From Sophora flavescens (taxonomy: Eukaryota; Streptophyta; Magnoliopsida; Fabales; Fabaceae), in contig CM061062.1 of assembly GCA_030762895.1 (NCBI GenBank), positions 287,738,397 to 287,802,396 of the forward strand: a DNA stretch of 64,000 bases. The letters are read 5' to 3'. Positions 34,106 through 45,548 of the stretch are shown in pieces. The first letter of the stretch is position 1; every line of letters begins with the position of its first letter. The translations under genes and the position numbers were made by a program. Under the pieces are notes generated by a model, which had not been told where the DNA came from, did not search any database, and worked only from the letters and a program-made list of their open reading frames with translations.

Positions 34106-34106
34106 C
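34061..34106. repeat. (GT)n(TA)n microsatellite
   Basis: About 11 GT units followed by about 12 TA units. Confidence 0.95.
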
Positions 34107-34259
34107 ATAAATATAATATACTTGCATGTGTTGTTTTGTGTGTGAAGTGTTATAAAGTGTGAATCTGTGTCTAATCCACCATAGTGGAAATGGCTCCAAG
34201 ACTGGATTTTTCCAATTGGTGGACAAAGGATACACAGAAAGGAACACCAGTATCACGCG

Positions 34260-34515
34260 TCACGGCCGTGATGCCTGTCATGGCTAGGCCGTGACGGATT
34301 CTACCTGGAGTTTGCTTCACTGGTTGGTCTGTCACGGCCGTGACCACCATCACAGCTAGAACATGATCGATTCGCGCTGTGAGGGTCTGGGTCAGTTGGC
34401 ATGTCACGGCCGTGATGGACATCACGGGCTGGCCGTGACCAGTTCTGACTTTTCCATTCTTTCTTTTAAGCTCTACTTGATCACGGTCGTGATGGCCATC
34501 ACGGCTAGCCCGTGA
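34260..34515. repeat. Paired palindrome array TCACGGCCGTGA upstream of CACTA transposase
   Basis: A perfect 12-bp palindrome (one copy with a single change) starts at 34260, 34332, 34404 and 34481. Each is followed exactly 18 bp later by a 17-bp interrupted palindrome TCACGGC-nnn-GCCGTGA (34278, 34350, 34422, 34499; the second decayed). Pair periods are 72, 72 and 77 bp. The third unit with its trailing TCTGACTTTT aligns closely with 14804-14853 of the solo LTR. This is not part of the terminal hairpin array. Confidence 0.9.
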
Positions 34516-35009
34516 TGGGCTCTGTTTGGTTCATTTTCTTAACTTTTCAAGCCCCATCTTCATGCAAGCTACTTAATTAGTAAAGCCTTAGTTTCCCGTT
34601 TGAGATGCAATACTAATGAGCACACGTGTACGTGCTTAATGTACCGCTCATTGTGTTGGATCTTGAATTGTCCAAAGTTGGACAGTTTGGGAAAAACTTT
34701 TTCTTAATTCAGTTAAAATAGTTATTCATTGATTCTAATGTTATATACTTGATGAAAGTTCGGATTGATACATTTCCTTTCGTTCTCCGGGTGCATACTT
34801 TATCGTGGTGGATGTCATCGCGTTCAAGTAGTGTACGTCGGAGACCGAAGGGAAATGCTACCAAAATTTTGTCGAGTATGAGCATGAGAGTTAAGGACTA
34901 AGCTGGCGAATGTTGAAAAAGATTCTTCTCGAATAGGATAGGGCCATACCCAGTCATAAGAAGTGGTTGATGAATATGTTGGACTAAGTACGAAGTTATT
35001 GGTTTAGTC

Positions 35010-36803
35010 ATGGATCGCGGTTGGATGAATGCTAGACGGACAAGTGATGAGTATGAGAATGGAGGGGAAGATTTTCTACAGTTTGTAAAAACAAATGCTC
35101 CTGATAGTGGTAACGGAAGGTTTTATTGTCCTTGTGTTAACTGTTTGAATGAGAGACGACTAGAAGCTGAGGAGATACGTGATCATCTTATTTGTGAGGG
35201 TATTTGCAAGAGTTATACAACATGGATATGTCATGGTGAATCATTAGACAGGTCGAGGGTGTCGGATAGAGAGGAAGTTGATGACGTGAAAATGGACGAT
35301 GGACTAGAGGACATGATCCGTGATGTTGGGCAAGAGTCTTTTCGGCGCGCACATGTGTATGATACTTTGTGCAGTGATGTGGAAGTGGCTTTGTATCCGG
35401 GGTGCACTAATTTCACACGGTTGTCAGCGGTGTTAAGATTGTTCAATGTGAAGGCAAGAAATGGGTGGAGCGATAAAAGCTTTACCGAATTGCTTGAGTT
35501 GTTGAAAGACATGCTTCCAAAAGGCAACACATTGCCATCTCGAAACTATGGGGCGAAGAAGATATTGTGTCCGATGGGTATGGAGTATAAGAAAATACAC
35601 GCTTACCCCAATAATTGCATATTGTACAGGAAAGAGTTTGAAGAGATGCACGAGTACCCCAGGTGTGGGGTATCACGCTACAAAGTGAAGGATGGTGATT
35701 CTAGTTGTGATGTGGTCACCAAAGGTCCTCCTGCGAAGGTGTTGTGGCATCTTCCCGTGATTCCGCGGTTCAAGCGATTGTTTGCTAATGTAAATGACGC
35801 AAAGAACATTAGATGGCATGCAGATGAGAGGAAGTGTGATGGACAGCTTCGGCATCCGGCCGATTCTTTGCAATGGAAGAGAATTGATAGTTTGTTTCCG
35901 GATTTCGGCAATGAGCCCAGAAACCTCAGGCTTGGACTTGCTACCGATGGAATGAATCCATATGGAAACTTAAGTAGTATTCATAGTTCATGGCCTGTTC
36001 TCCTGGTAATTTACAACCTGTCTCCTTGGTTGTGCATGAAGTGCAAATACATTATGTTAAGTATGATGATTTCGGGTCCTAAACAGCCAGGAAATGATAT
36101 TGATGTTTATCTGAGTCCCTTGATTGAAGACTTGAGAATGTTGTGGGATGAAGGCATTGATGTGATCGACGGGTATTGCCGTGAGACATTTAGATTGCGT
36201 GCCATGTTATTTTGCACCATCAATGACTTTCCAGCATATGGGAACCTGTGTGGGTATAGTGTTAAGGGGCATAAAGCATGTCCAATATGTGAAGAAGACA
36301 CATGTTACCATCAACTGCAACATGGAAGGAAGACAATTTACCTTGGGCATCGGAGATTTCTCCGACGTAATCATCCTTATCGTAGATTGAGAAAAGCTTT
36401 CAATGGACTTCCGGAGAATGAAATTGCTCCGGTGGCCTTGACCGGAGAGCAAGTTTATGAAAGGGTGAACAACACTAATGTTATCTATGGGAAGACCCAG
36501 AAGAAGGCTACTGAGAAGAAAATATGGAAGAAGAGGTCGATCTTCTTTGATCTTCCATACTGGTGCAAGCTTGATGTAAGACATTGTATTGATGTGATGC
36601 ATGTGGAGAAAAATATGTGTGACAGTTTAATCGGAACGCTTCTCAACATTCAAGGCAAGACAAAGGATGGTGTGAATGCTCTTCTGGATCTAGTTGCGAT
36701 GGGTATACGAGAGCAGTTAGCTCCACTTAAAGTGGGGGATAAGAAGACTTATTTTCCCCCAGCATGTCATACTTTATCAAAAAAAGAGAAAAGAAGTTTG
36801 TGA
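35010..36803 (+). CDS. CACTA transposase (Transpos_assoc + Tnp2), N-terminal part
   Basis: 597 codons open. The N-terminus (MDRGWMNARR, FYCPCVNC, I-x-x-H-L-I) is the transposase-associated zinc-binding domain. The middle is the Tnp2 (transposase family tnp2) domain with L-Y-P-G-C, the DIDVYLSPLIEDLRMLWDEG block, CPICEEDT, and H-C-I-D-V-M-H-V-E-K-N near the end. It ends in L-S-K-K-E-K by a single-base frameshift in an A-rich tract (about 36780-36800); the continuation is in the next frame. It would bind and cut element ends to move the transposon. Confidence 0.92.
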   Translation: MDRGWMNARRTSDEYENGGEDFLQFVKTNAPDSGNGRFYCPCVNCLNERRLEAEEIRDHLICEGICKSYTTWICHGESLDRSRVSDREEVDDVKMDDGLEDMIRDVGQESFRRAHVYDTLCSDVEVALYPGCTNFTRLSAVLRLFNVKARNGWSDKSFTELLELLKDMLPKGNTLPSRNYGAKKILCPMGMEYKKIHAYPNNCILYRKEFEEMHEYPRCGVSRYKVKDGDSSCDVVTKGPPAKVLWHLPVIPRFKRLFANVNDAKNIRWHADERKCDGQLRHPADSLQWKRIDSLFPDFGNEPRNLRLGLATDGMNPYGNLSSIHSSWPVLLVIYNLSPWLCMKCKYIMLSMMISGPKQPGNDIDVYLSPLIEDLRMLWDEGIDVIDGYCRETFRLRAMLFCTINDFPAYGNLCGYSVKGHKACPICEEDTCYHQLQHGRKTIYLGHRRFLRRNHPYRRLRKAFNGLPENEIAPVALTGEQVYERVNNTNVIYGKTQKKATEKKIWKKRSIFFDLPYWCKLDVRHCIDVMHVEKNMCDSLIGTLLNIQGKTKDGVNALLDLVAMGIREQLAPLKVGDKKTYFPPACHTLSKKEKRSL

Positions 36804-37517
36804 ATGTCTACGGGGAGTCAAAGTGCCACAGGGTTACTCTTCAAATATCAAAAGACTTGTCTCAATGAAAGATCTCAAATTAGTTGGCTTAAAGTCTCAT
36901 GATTGTCATGTCTTGATGCAACAACTACTACCGGTGACCATTCGTGACATATTGCCTAAAAAAGTCAGACATGCCATTACTAGGTTATGCTTATTCTTCA
37001 ATGCTATATGTAGCAAGGTCATTGATACTAAAAAATTGGATGACTTGGAAAATGAGGCAGCCATTATCTTGTGCCAATTGGAGATGTATTTTCCACCTTC
37101 ATTTTTTGACATCATCGTTCATTTGATTGTTCATCTAGTGAGGGAGATTAGATTGTGCGGCCCCGTTTATTTAAGGTGGATGTACCCGGTTGAGCGATAC
37201 AAGAAGATCTTGAAAGGATATATGAAGAATCCACACCGTCCCGAAGCATCTATTGTTGAAAGGTATGTTGCAGAAGAAGCTATTGAGTTTTGTACAGACT
37301 ACATGTCAGAAGCGGAACCTGTAGGGCTTCCGAAGTCTCGTCACGAAGGAAGATATGATGGTAAGGGTACACGAGGTATCACTGTTAAGAGCATGGATCG
37401 GGAGGAAGTGCTTCAAGCACATTTGTATATATTGAATAACACTGATGAGGTTGAACCATACTTATGTGAGCATAAAAGCATCATCAATGAAACTTACCCT
37501 AGAATGAATGAAAAATG
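36804..37517 (+). pseudogene. CACTA transposase, DUF4218 part
   Basis: In the shifted frame the protein continues V-P-Q-G-Y-S-S-N-I, then GLKSHDCHVLMQQLLPV and the GPVYLRWMYPVERYKKILKG block, which define DUF4218, the usual partner of Tnp2. It ends with E-A-E-P-V-G-L-P and a linker that is cut at 37517 by the Sirevirus. Removing the Sirevirus joins the linker directly to 56207. Confidence 0.9.
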
Positions 37518-39360
37518 TGTTAAGTCTCTAAAATGTTTGATATGCATTTCCCTAATTATTGAGTGTGCAGATTAAGAAATAGAATCATCCGTCCAACACT
37601 GTTTAAAGATTGAAGCTCTCGTCCATCGCAAATGTTTGAAGCGCACGTCCAAAACACAAGAGAAAGAAACCCGCGTCCAATAAAAATATCATAAGGCCGT
37701 GTCCACTAAAAGTATCAGAAGGACGCATCCACTAAAAGTATCAGAAGGCCGCGTCTACTAAAAACAACAAAAGGCCGCGTCTACTTAAAGTATCAGAATA
37801 GCGCGTCCATCAAAGTATCAGAAAAGCCCGTCCAGTGAGGTATCAAAATTATCCGTCCAATGACGTGGCACTTGGAGCTCGTCCATCAAAGTATCAAAAA
37901 AGCCCGTCCAGTGAGGTATCAGAATTATCCGTCCAATGACGTGGCACTTGGAGCTCGTCCATTAAAGTATCAGAATAGCGCGTCCATTAAAGTATCATAA
38001 CAGCGCGTCCATTGAGGTCAAATTGTATCCGTCCAATGGCGTGGCAAGAGACTCTCGTCCACTAGAGTAACTAAGACTCTCGTCTACCAGAGTAACTGAT
38101 ACTCTCGTCCACTAGAGTAATTGAGACTCTCGTCCACTAGAGTAACAGAAGTGCTCGTCCACTAAAGGTGATAGAAGCGCTCGTCCACTAGTCTTTGGAC
38201 TTGCTGAGTCCTTAATATGGAGCTCGTCTACTAGCCCGAATGAAAACTCAAATGACTAGACGTGATTATTTTCAAGATGGAAGCACTTATCTTATGAACG
38301 TGAATTCTCTAAGGATTATTAGAATCTTAGTTCAAGAATCAGAAAGAGACTTGAAGCCTTCTCTCCTACTCAGTTTCACGATTATCAAGAAAAGTCAGAA
38401 GCTACTCTCTCAAGCAACCTTGGATAATCAGAACCAAAGACCAGCTAAAGAATGCTTCCAACGTGCTTTATTCCCTAGTACCTCTGGTCTAATTACACAA
38501 AAAGGGAAGTGTACTGAGTAAAGTACAAAAAGCTCTCTGTACAACTTTGATATGGCTGTAGCATGATGAATAAAGCCATGATCCTTCATGTTAGAGTACA
38601 ACCAACGAATCTATTGCATTAATGGCTGCCCAGAACGACTCTATTGCATTAATGACTACTCAGAACGACTCTATTGCAATTAATGAAGTTCTACTTGAAG
38701 CCAACATCTGAGGGGATGTCTCTAATGGATCCTAAATGCTTGAAGACCATAAATACAGAAGCCATTGAAGATGAAGAAAAAAGAGAGAATACACATTGCA
38801 TTAAAACGCCATTACTCTGAGCATTTATTTCTTCATTCTTTTATTCTTTATTCTTCAATCATTTTGAAGTTATTACGCAGACTTTCCTGAGCCTTACATT
38901 TAAACCACTCTGAGTGTTAGTGAAAGATCTGCCTGTGAGAAATTGTATTTATTACAAACCCAATCTCTCAAACAAACCAGAGTGAGCCTGAGAAGGCTAG
39001 GTGTGCAAATAATACTTGTCTTGAGCCTAAAGAGGCTAGGTGTGCAAATAATACTTGAGTCTGTAACCTTATCAGTTATAGTGGATAAATCTTAGTGCCG
39101 CCAAGGACTGGACGTAACTCTTTGATTTGAAGAGTGAACCTGGATAAATCACCGTGTCAATCTCTCTTCCCTTAAACTCTTTAATTGCTTTAGTTTTTCT
39201 TGCATCTGTCAAGTGGTGTGTGTGCAATAGTCACCCATCCATCATGTATTCTTCCACTCGTCTAAAGCTAGCTTTCTGTTTGCGAAAAGATTTCAGCTTT
39301 GCTTAAATTCTGATAAACACAATTCAACCCCCCTTCTCGTGTTTATAGTTGTCTATTTCA
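37518..39360 (+). repeat. 5' LTR of the Sirevirus
   Basis: Starts TGTTAAGTCTC, ends GTCTATTTCA. Compared with 54199-56206 it lacks about 70 bp near its start (before ATTGAGTGTGCAG) and several repeat units. A CATAAATAC box at 38748-38756 is a candidate TATA. Confidence 0.94.
37590..38240 (+). repeat. CGTCCA-type tandem array in the Sirevirus 5' LTR
   Basis: Imperfect units of about 23-26 bp built on CGTCCA(N)2-3AAAGTATCAGAA or CGTCCACTAGAGTAACTGA. Three units read CCAATGRCGTGGCA; two of these contain TGACG and ACGTGGC, known cores for plant bZIP factors. Confidence 0.9.
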
Positions 39361-39362
39361 GT

Positions 39363-39374
39363 TGGTATCAGAGC
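39363..39374 (+). promoter_or_regulatory. Primer-binding site of the Sirevirus
   Basis: TGGTATCAGAGC just inside the 5' LTR. Confidence 0.93.
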
Positions 39375-39431
39375 TCAGACTCTGGGTTGAGCATCTAATA
39401 GTGCAGAGGTAAAAGGTCCTGAAGAATAGAC

Positions 39432-40823
39432 ATGACGGCTGGAGCTAGTTCAAGTGGAAGTCATCAGACTGAAGGAGCTTCCCTAACCAGACCTCCTTAC
39501 TTCAATGGAGAAAACTACAACTACTGGAAGGATAGATTTCAATGGTTCATTCTATCCACAAACTCTGATCTTTGGGATGTCATCACAGATGGTCCATTCA
39601 TTCCCAAGAATGATGATAACACTGACAAACCAAAAGCTCAGTGGACTGCTGCAGAAAAATCAAAATGGGAGTTGAACCATAAAGCCAGATACAACATCAT
39701 TTGTGCTCTCAGTCCGGAGGAGTTTGAGAAGGTATGTGCCTGTGACTCTGCAAAAGAAATATGGGACACCTTAGCTGTCACACATGAAGGAACAACAAAA
39801 GTCAAAGAGTCAAAGATTGTCATACTTGTTAGAAAGTATGAATTGTTCATCATGGAGGAAGGAGAATCTGTTGCTTAGATGATAGGAAGATTTCAAACTA
39901 TCATCAACAGTTTAAAATCTCTTGGCAAAGTCTATACCAATGCTGAGAAGGTTGGTAAGATTCTGAGAAGTCTACCTAAACAGTGGAGACCTTTGGTCAC
40001 TGCTATCTCCCAAGCCAAGGATCTCACTACCTTGACTATGGATGAACTTCTTGGAACACTCACTGTTCATGAGCAAGAACTTGGAGATGAAGTTGCACCA
40101 AAGAAGGGCAAGTCAATTGCTCTGAAAGCTGATCAAAAGTCAGCAAAATGTTCCAAGGCTCTGAAGGCAGATGAGTCATCCAGTGATGCTGACTTATCAG
40201 AACTCGAGGATTCTGAGAGTGATGAAGAGTTGTCTCTCCTGACCAGGAAGATAAAGCTTCTCCTACAGAAAAAGAAGTTCCGGAGGGATAGGCCATTCAG
40301 AAGGTCCAACAAGGACAAGAACTTCAAAGAATCCATCTCAACAGACAAAAGTCCAATTGTTTGCTATGAGTGCAAAAAGCCCGGTCACTTCAAGGCTGAA
40401 TGTCCTCAACTCAAGAAGGACCCTTTTAAGAAATTCTTCAAGAAGAAGAAGAAAGGAATGATGACTACTTGGGAGGATCTAGAGTCAACATCTTTTGATG
40501 AAGAAACTGAGGAAGAAGCCAATCTCTGTTTGATGGCCAACACTGAATCAGACTCTGATGATGAGGTACATCCTGACTATGAGGAATTACTTGATGCTTA
40601 TGAGGAGTTGTTGGAGGAATCCAACTGCTTATCTAAAGCCTTCAAATCCCTCAAGAGAGAGTATGTAAAGCTCACCAGTGAACATAAACAGAAATCTCAA
40701 GAGTACGAGAAGCTGGCTAAAGAGAACAGTGAGCTGGAGACTGAAAAGTCTAATGAAGCTAAGATCTCAAGTTTAACATCATCATCTGAAGAAGTTGAAA
40801 AACTTCAACAGAAAGTGGAATAG
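39432..40823 (+). pseudogene. gag: Sirevirus gag with an internal stop
   Basis: Start MTAGASSSGSHQ. A UBN2-type capsid region (PPYFNGENYNYWKDR, then WDTLAVTHEGT) runs to an in-frame TAG at 39876-39878, then continues in the same frame (IGRFQTIINSL, KILRSLPKQWRPLVTAI) to a zinc knuckle C-Y-E-C-K-K-P-G-H-F-K-A-E-C (about 40360-40400), an acidic stretch and a long coiled coil ending at TAG 40821-40823. Gag with a long C-terminal coiled coil is typical of Sireviruses. Confidence 0.9.
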
Positions 40824-41657
40824 CTCACTTCTAATCTTGCCAAATTTGTTAATGGTAGAGACAATCTGACTAAGCTACTTGGCATTCAGAAGCACTCTCT
40901 TAACAAAGAAGGTATTGGATATGTCCATCAGACACATCATAAAGTATCAACTAAAGTTCCTACAGTATCTGTTAAGTCAACTGTAACCAAATCAACACCT
41001 ATTTGTAACTTCTGTGGAAAAACTGGGCATGTTATGTCTAAGTGTATCCATAAGAAGAGAAGGAAGTCTTTACAGACTCCTAGAACTAACAGAAAAGGAC
41101 CCAGAAAAATATGGGTACCTAAAGATCAAATAATTTTTGTTGCAGATGTCCTCAACAGTGGCTGCTCGCGTCATATGACAGGAGAAAGGTCTATGTTCCT
41201 AGACCTCCAACTTAAGAAAGGAGGACACGTTGCATTCGGAGGAAATCAGAAAGGGAAAGTTATAGGTATTGGTACTATTGGTGGTAAACCCCCTCTTTCC
41301 TCTATATCTAATGTTCTTATGGTTAAAGGATTAAGACACAATTTGCTTAGCATAAGTCAATTATGTGATAGTGGCTTTGATGTTTCCTTTACCAAGGATG
41401 TATGCATAGTTAAAGACTGCAGTGGCAAAACCTTCTTTTCAGCTAAAAGGCAACAAAATCTTTATAAGATTGAACTGTCTGATCTCTCAGATCAAAGTGT
41501 AACTTTGTCGATGTCTAAAGAGGATGAGAGATGGTTATGGCATAAGAAACTAGGACATGCTAGTATGAGACTAATTTATGAATTAAAAAGGAATAATCTC
41601 GTGAGAGGATTACCTGATATTAGCTTTAAGAAAGATGTCTTGTGTGATGCATGTTAG
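40824..41657 (+). pseudogene. Sirevirus second zinc knuckle, protease and pre-integrase
   Basis: The same frame continues past the stop. A second knuckle C-N-F-C-G-K-T-G-H-V-M-S-K-C lies at about 41008-41050. The protease site normally reads L-D-S-G; here it is L-N-S-G-C-S-R-H-M-T-G (about 41150-41185), so the catalytic Asp is Asn. The pre-integrase zinc-binding segment (W-L-W-H-K-K-L-G-H-A, then C-D-A-C) ends in TAG at 41655-41657, where relatives have Gln. Confidence 0.88.
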
Positions 41658-42557
41658 AGAGGTAAACAGATAAAATCAAGTTTCAAATCTAAAAACCAAG
41701 TATCAACCTCTAGACCTCTTCAGTTGTTACACATGGATCTGTTTGGACCGGTTAGTGTTGCCAGCCTGGCTGGAAGAAAATATGGATTTGTCATAGTTGA
41801 TGACTATTCTAGATACACATGGGTACTCTTCCAAACACACAAGGATGAGTCTTTTAAGGCTTTCTCAGTATTCTGCAAAAGAGTACAAAATGAGCAGGGT
41901 TTCTGTATTTTTACCCTTAGAAGTGATCATGGGGGAGAATTTGAAAATGAGCAGTTTAGACAGTTCTGTGAGGAGAATGGAATCTCTCACAATTTCTCTG
42001 CACCTAGAACTCCACAGCAAAATGGAGTGGTTGAGAGAAAGAATAGATCTCTGCAAGAGATGGCTAGATCTACGCTCAATGAAAATAATCTCCCTAAGTA
42101 CTTATGGGCAGAAGCTGTAAACACTGCTTGTTATGTACAAAATAGAATACTTATTAGGCCTTTTCTCAAAAGGACTCCTTATGAATTGTGGAAAGGAAAA
42201 AGCCCCAACATATCTTATTTTCATGATTTTGGATGTGAATGTTTTATTCTGAATACCAAAGATAATCTTGGAAAGTTTGATTCTAAGGTAGATAAAGGTA
42301 TTTTCGTAGGTTATTCTGAAAAGTCCAAGGCATTTAGAGTTTACAATTCAAGAACTTGTATTATTGAAGAATCTGTTCATGTTAAATTCAATGATGGTTT
42401 AAAGACTGATAAAGAACTATCAGATCTAGAAGATGATCTTGCAGGTCTTTATATAAATAAGCCAGAAAGTCAACAACCAGATCTAACCAAAACAGAACCT
42501 GTGCCTGAGGCTGAAAGACAAGTGGAACAGACCAGCCAACAGACAAGTCAAGATCTT
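41658..42557 (+). CDS. Sirevirus integrase core and C-terminal region (5' part of split pol)
   Basis: The integrase catalytic triad is intact: D in L-L-H-M-D-L-F-G-P (about 41735), D in T-L-R-S-D-H-G-G-E-F (about 41927), E in G-V-V-E-R-K-N (about 42032). The C-terminal part follows (PYELWKGKSPN, GKFDSKVDKGIFVGYS). At D-L-H (about 42551-42559) the native sequence is cut by the Athila-type LTR and resumes at 52111. The integrase would insert element cDNA. Confidence 0.9.
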
Positions 42558-43263
42558 CACGCACGCGTCAAAAAGCGAGCAGTTTGTAAAAATGTAGTTT
42601 AGGACGACAACTCGGATATCGTCTCACAAGGACTCTTGACTTGTTATTTATCACAAAAATCAGATTTTTCTTTTTTTTTTTTTGGGGGGGGGGTTGGATT
42701 TGAATGCAATTAAGAAAACAAAGCAATAACAGAGCAATAAAAACAAAGCATAAACAGAGCAGTTTAAAAGATTATCAGATAACTAAAGACGATTAATCTA
42801 CTGTTCTCGATTTCCCAACTATCATCGGTTCATGCAAATTCCAAGCCCTAAGAAGATTCTAATCCCCTTTCGGTTGTAGCAACAATTAACAAACGAAATC
42901 GCTACTACGAGATATATGTTCCTATTCCCAAATTAAACAAACGGGGTTAAGCCCTCATGAACTAAACGAACATGAACGAACACACGCGAATTAAACAAAC
43001 GCGATTCAATATAGGAACATAACATCACCGAAATAAATCAACACAACACTATACACTCCTGAATTAAACAAACAAAAATATATAGCATAGTATTGAAAAG
43101 GGAAAAGCATACAAAACATGAATTACAATACCTCAAGTGTAGTGGAAATCGATTACAGTAGACTAATCTAAGAAAATTAGTTCTCCATGGAAAAACGAAA
43201 CACACAGAAAATATGTAAAAACAATGGAGAATCCAAAGTCCTTCCAATCTGCCCAGAACAGCC

Positions 43264-43271
43264 ATTTATAG
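43264..43271 (-). promoter_or_regulatory. TATA box of the Athila-type 3' LTR
   Basis: CTATAAAT on the minus strand, about 20 bp downstream of the motif array in the element's sense. Confidence 0.65.
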
Positions 43272-43291
43272 TATTCAAGAACTGCGGCTAC

Positions 43292-43594
43292 TCGCGAGGC
43301 GAACCATCACTCGCGAGGCGAGTATTATGAACAGTCTGCAACGTTTGGTCTTCTCGCGGGGCGAAGTACTGCTCGCGTGGCGAGGAATGGAAGAGTCATG
43401 GCTTCTGGTCTTCAGTCTCGCGAGGCGAGACATGGATCCGCGAGGCGACACAGAAAGGGTTGCATTTTATGGAGCAGTCAGCCTTCAGGTTCGCGAGGCC
43501 ATAATAGTATTCGCGGGGCGAGCCAGAGAGGATGACATTTTTGCTGTTCAGCTGGCTTTCAGGTTCGTGAGGCTAGAAGGCTCTCGCGGGGCGA
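43292..43594. repeat. Paired-motif array TCGCGAGGCGA, Athila-type 3' LTR
   Basis: Motif starts 43292/43311, 43354/43373, 43418/43438, 43491/43511 and 43565/43584: five pairs, 19-20 bp within and 62-74 bp between. Variants are TCGCGGGGCGA, TCGCGTGGCGA and one TCGTGAGGCTA. The sequence between is AT-normal and shared with the copia leader array. Confidence 0.92.
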
Positions 43595-43839
43595 ACACCT
43601 CCAGGATTGGAATTTTCTCTGTTTCTTTATTCCCTTGACTTCTAACTTAACCTGAAAATAATAAAATAGCCATAAGTGCTTTATTTGACTCAAAACTGGC
43701 TAAATTAACCTAAAACTACTTTAGATACTCAAAACCTTGCTTGAGGACAATCTAATCTAATTTGGGTGAAAATGAGATATAATTAGCACAAAACCCTGGT
43801 CATACTAGCCATAAAACTAGATGAGCCAGAGGCTTATCA

Positions 43840-45272
43840 AAATACCCCAAACTTAAACTTTGCTTGTCCCCAAGCAAACTACAACTCAAAAATCAAAAAG
43901 AATCAAGACATGGCAAGCTTAAGGGATTCAATCAACTTTGCACAAATTCAAGCAATTTCATCAAAACAGTTTTCTTCAATGTTCCCCTCTTTCAAACAAA
44001 GCAATCCCCACAATAATTTATTCTGAACAATTGAGAAATTAGTCATTCAAACAATCAGTAATCTAAGCAGGGGATCCAAGTTACACACAAGAGGGAGACC
44101 ACCAAATTCAAACAACTGCCTTCCTCACAAGGGAGTTTAGTGTTTCACTCAATCGCTCAGTTTGTCAGGCTAACAACATTCCACTCAATTGCACTTTTCA
44201 AGAACACTTCCCATAAATTTGATTTTCATCTCAAAATGGTTCCCACTGAAAACATGCATGCAACATCAAAAGGTCTTTTAAGGTTGTAATGGGGCCTAGC
44301 TAAGGGTAGGATATACAAAGGTACTAGGCTGAAGACCCTAGGAACTAAGAGAGCATGAGCTTTTTACACTTTGAATTTCCACTCAAGTTCCTTTCTTCAT
44401 TTATCTTTATGCCTTTTGGGTGAGTACGGCCTTTTTATTCAAATAGCCTTTTTGACATTTTTTTGTTCTTTTTTTTCTTTGCCTTTGGCTCCAACCTTTT
44501 TATTATATTTTTTTCTTTTTCTCAATCCCAAACAACACATTACACCTTGTAGCCACCCCAAACTTAGTTTCTTGCAAACATTCTCTTGTCAAAATTCCAT
44601 GCTCTCCTAATCCTAAGATCGGGTTAACATGGTTTTTCAGATTTTAGGCTTATAACATAAGGTCAACCAGAAACAATAGGCTAATCAGGCTCAAAGGGCT
44701 AACAAAGGAACATGCATTAGGGATGGTTATTTTTAGGCTAAGTAGCTATTTACAAAGAAAATGCCTAAATCATTTGAAGCAAACACATAAACATGCAAAC
44801 CAAGAAGAGATTCAAGCAAATTCGGGAAAGTGCAACTTGAAAGTGATTCTCACAATTTAAAACATGTTGGAGGCTCAAATCCTCACCTGGACATTTTTGC
44901 AAATTGTTTGACAGAGATTCTATCCCTAGTGTGTGCTTCCCTTCACCCCAAACTTATCATAATTCATGCCATCATAACAAAATCTCAAGGTTCAGCTTTC
45001 AATCACATGGGGATCACTTTTCAAAAAAAATTTCAACCTAGGGGGAATCATCACATAAATCATGCAATCAATCTGTGCAAAATCAATCAAAACCAATCAA
45101 GCTCACCGACCAAAGACTCACACAATTTATTCAAGAGCTAAAAGAAAAACAAGACAAAACATAAAACAAAACTACAATTAGTTCCCTCCCCCACACTTAA
45201 AACATACATTGTCCCCAATGAAACAACATAACTATAAAATCAGAGTGAGGGAAAGGAAAGGGTGCTCCCTGA
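43840..45272 (-). other. Athila-type 3' internal region, no gene
   Basis: Starts with a polypurine tract on the minus strand (plus AAATACCCCAAACTT). T-rich and otherwise featureless. Athila elements may carry an env-like frame here; none is visible. Confidence 0.6.
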
Positions 45273-45548
45273 TCAAGTGGCAGTGTATGTGGGAGCTTCC
45301 AAGGAGAGCTCCTCAACAGTAGCATCGTCAGGAACACCAGCAGCCACACCATGGAATGGCTTCAGCCTCTGCCCGTTAACCTTGAAAGACTTGTTGCTAC
45401 CTCTATCTTTAATCTCTACTGCACCATAAGGAAAAACATTAGTAACAACAAACGGTCCAATCCACTTGGACCTAGGTTTCCCAGCCATCATTTTCAGACG
45501 GGAGTTAAACAGTAAGACCTGTTGACCCACAAAATATTTTTCTAGCAA
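45273..45548 (-). pseudogene. Athila integrase C-terminal tail (frameshifted)
   Basis: F-V-G-Q-Q-V-L-L-F-N-S-R-L-K and K-W-I-G-P-F-V-V-T-N-V-F-P-Y-G are the conserved C-terminal GPF/Y module that follows the gypsy integrase core. It is in a different frame from 45505-47610 because of an indel near 45540. Confidence 0.87.

Larger units (their letters stand above)
33500..35009 (+). other. CACTA 5' region upstream of transposase
   Basis: No recognised protein domain. It contains a CT-rich stretch, a GT/TA microsatellite and the TCACGGCCGTGA pair array, and probably the transposase promoter and 5' untranslated exons. Confidence 0.5.
42558..43839 (-). repeat. 3' LTR of the Athila-type element
   Basis: 1282 bp, homologous to 50814-52110 and to the solo LTR. 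The plus-strand right end is GAGGCTTATCA. A T-run followed by a G-run lies at about 42663-42692. Confidence 0.93.

Noticed and set aside
34171..34425. Minus-strand frame rich in A-V-T repeats
   Set aside because: It is a translation of the TCACGGCCGTGA array.
35010..36803. A 597-codon frame as an independent host gene
   Set aside because: Domains and flanking terminal repeats identify it as a CACTA transposase.
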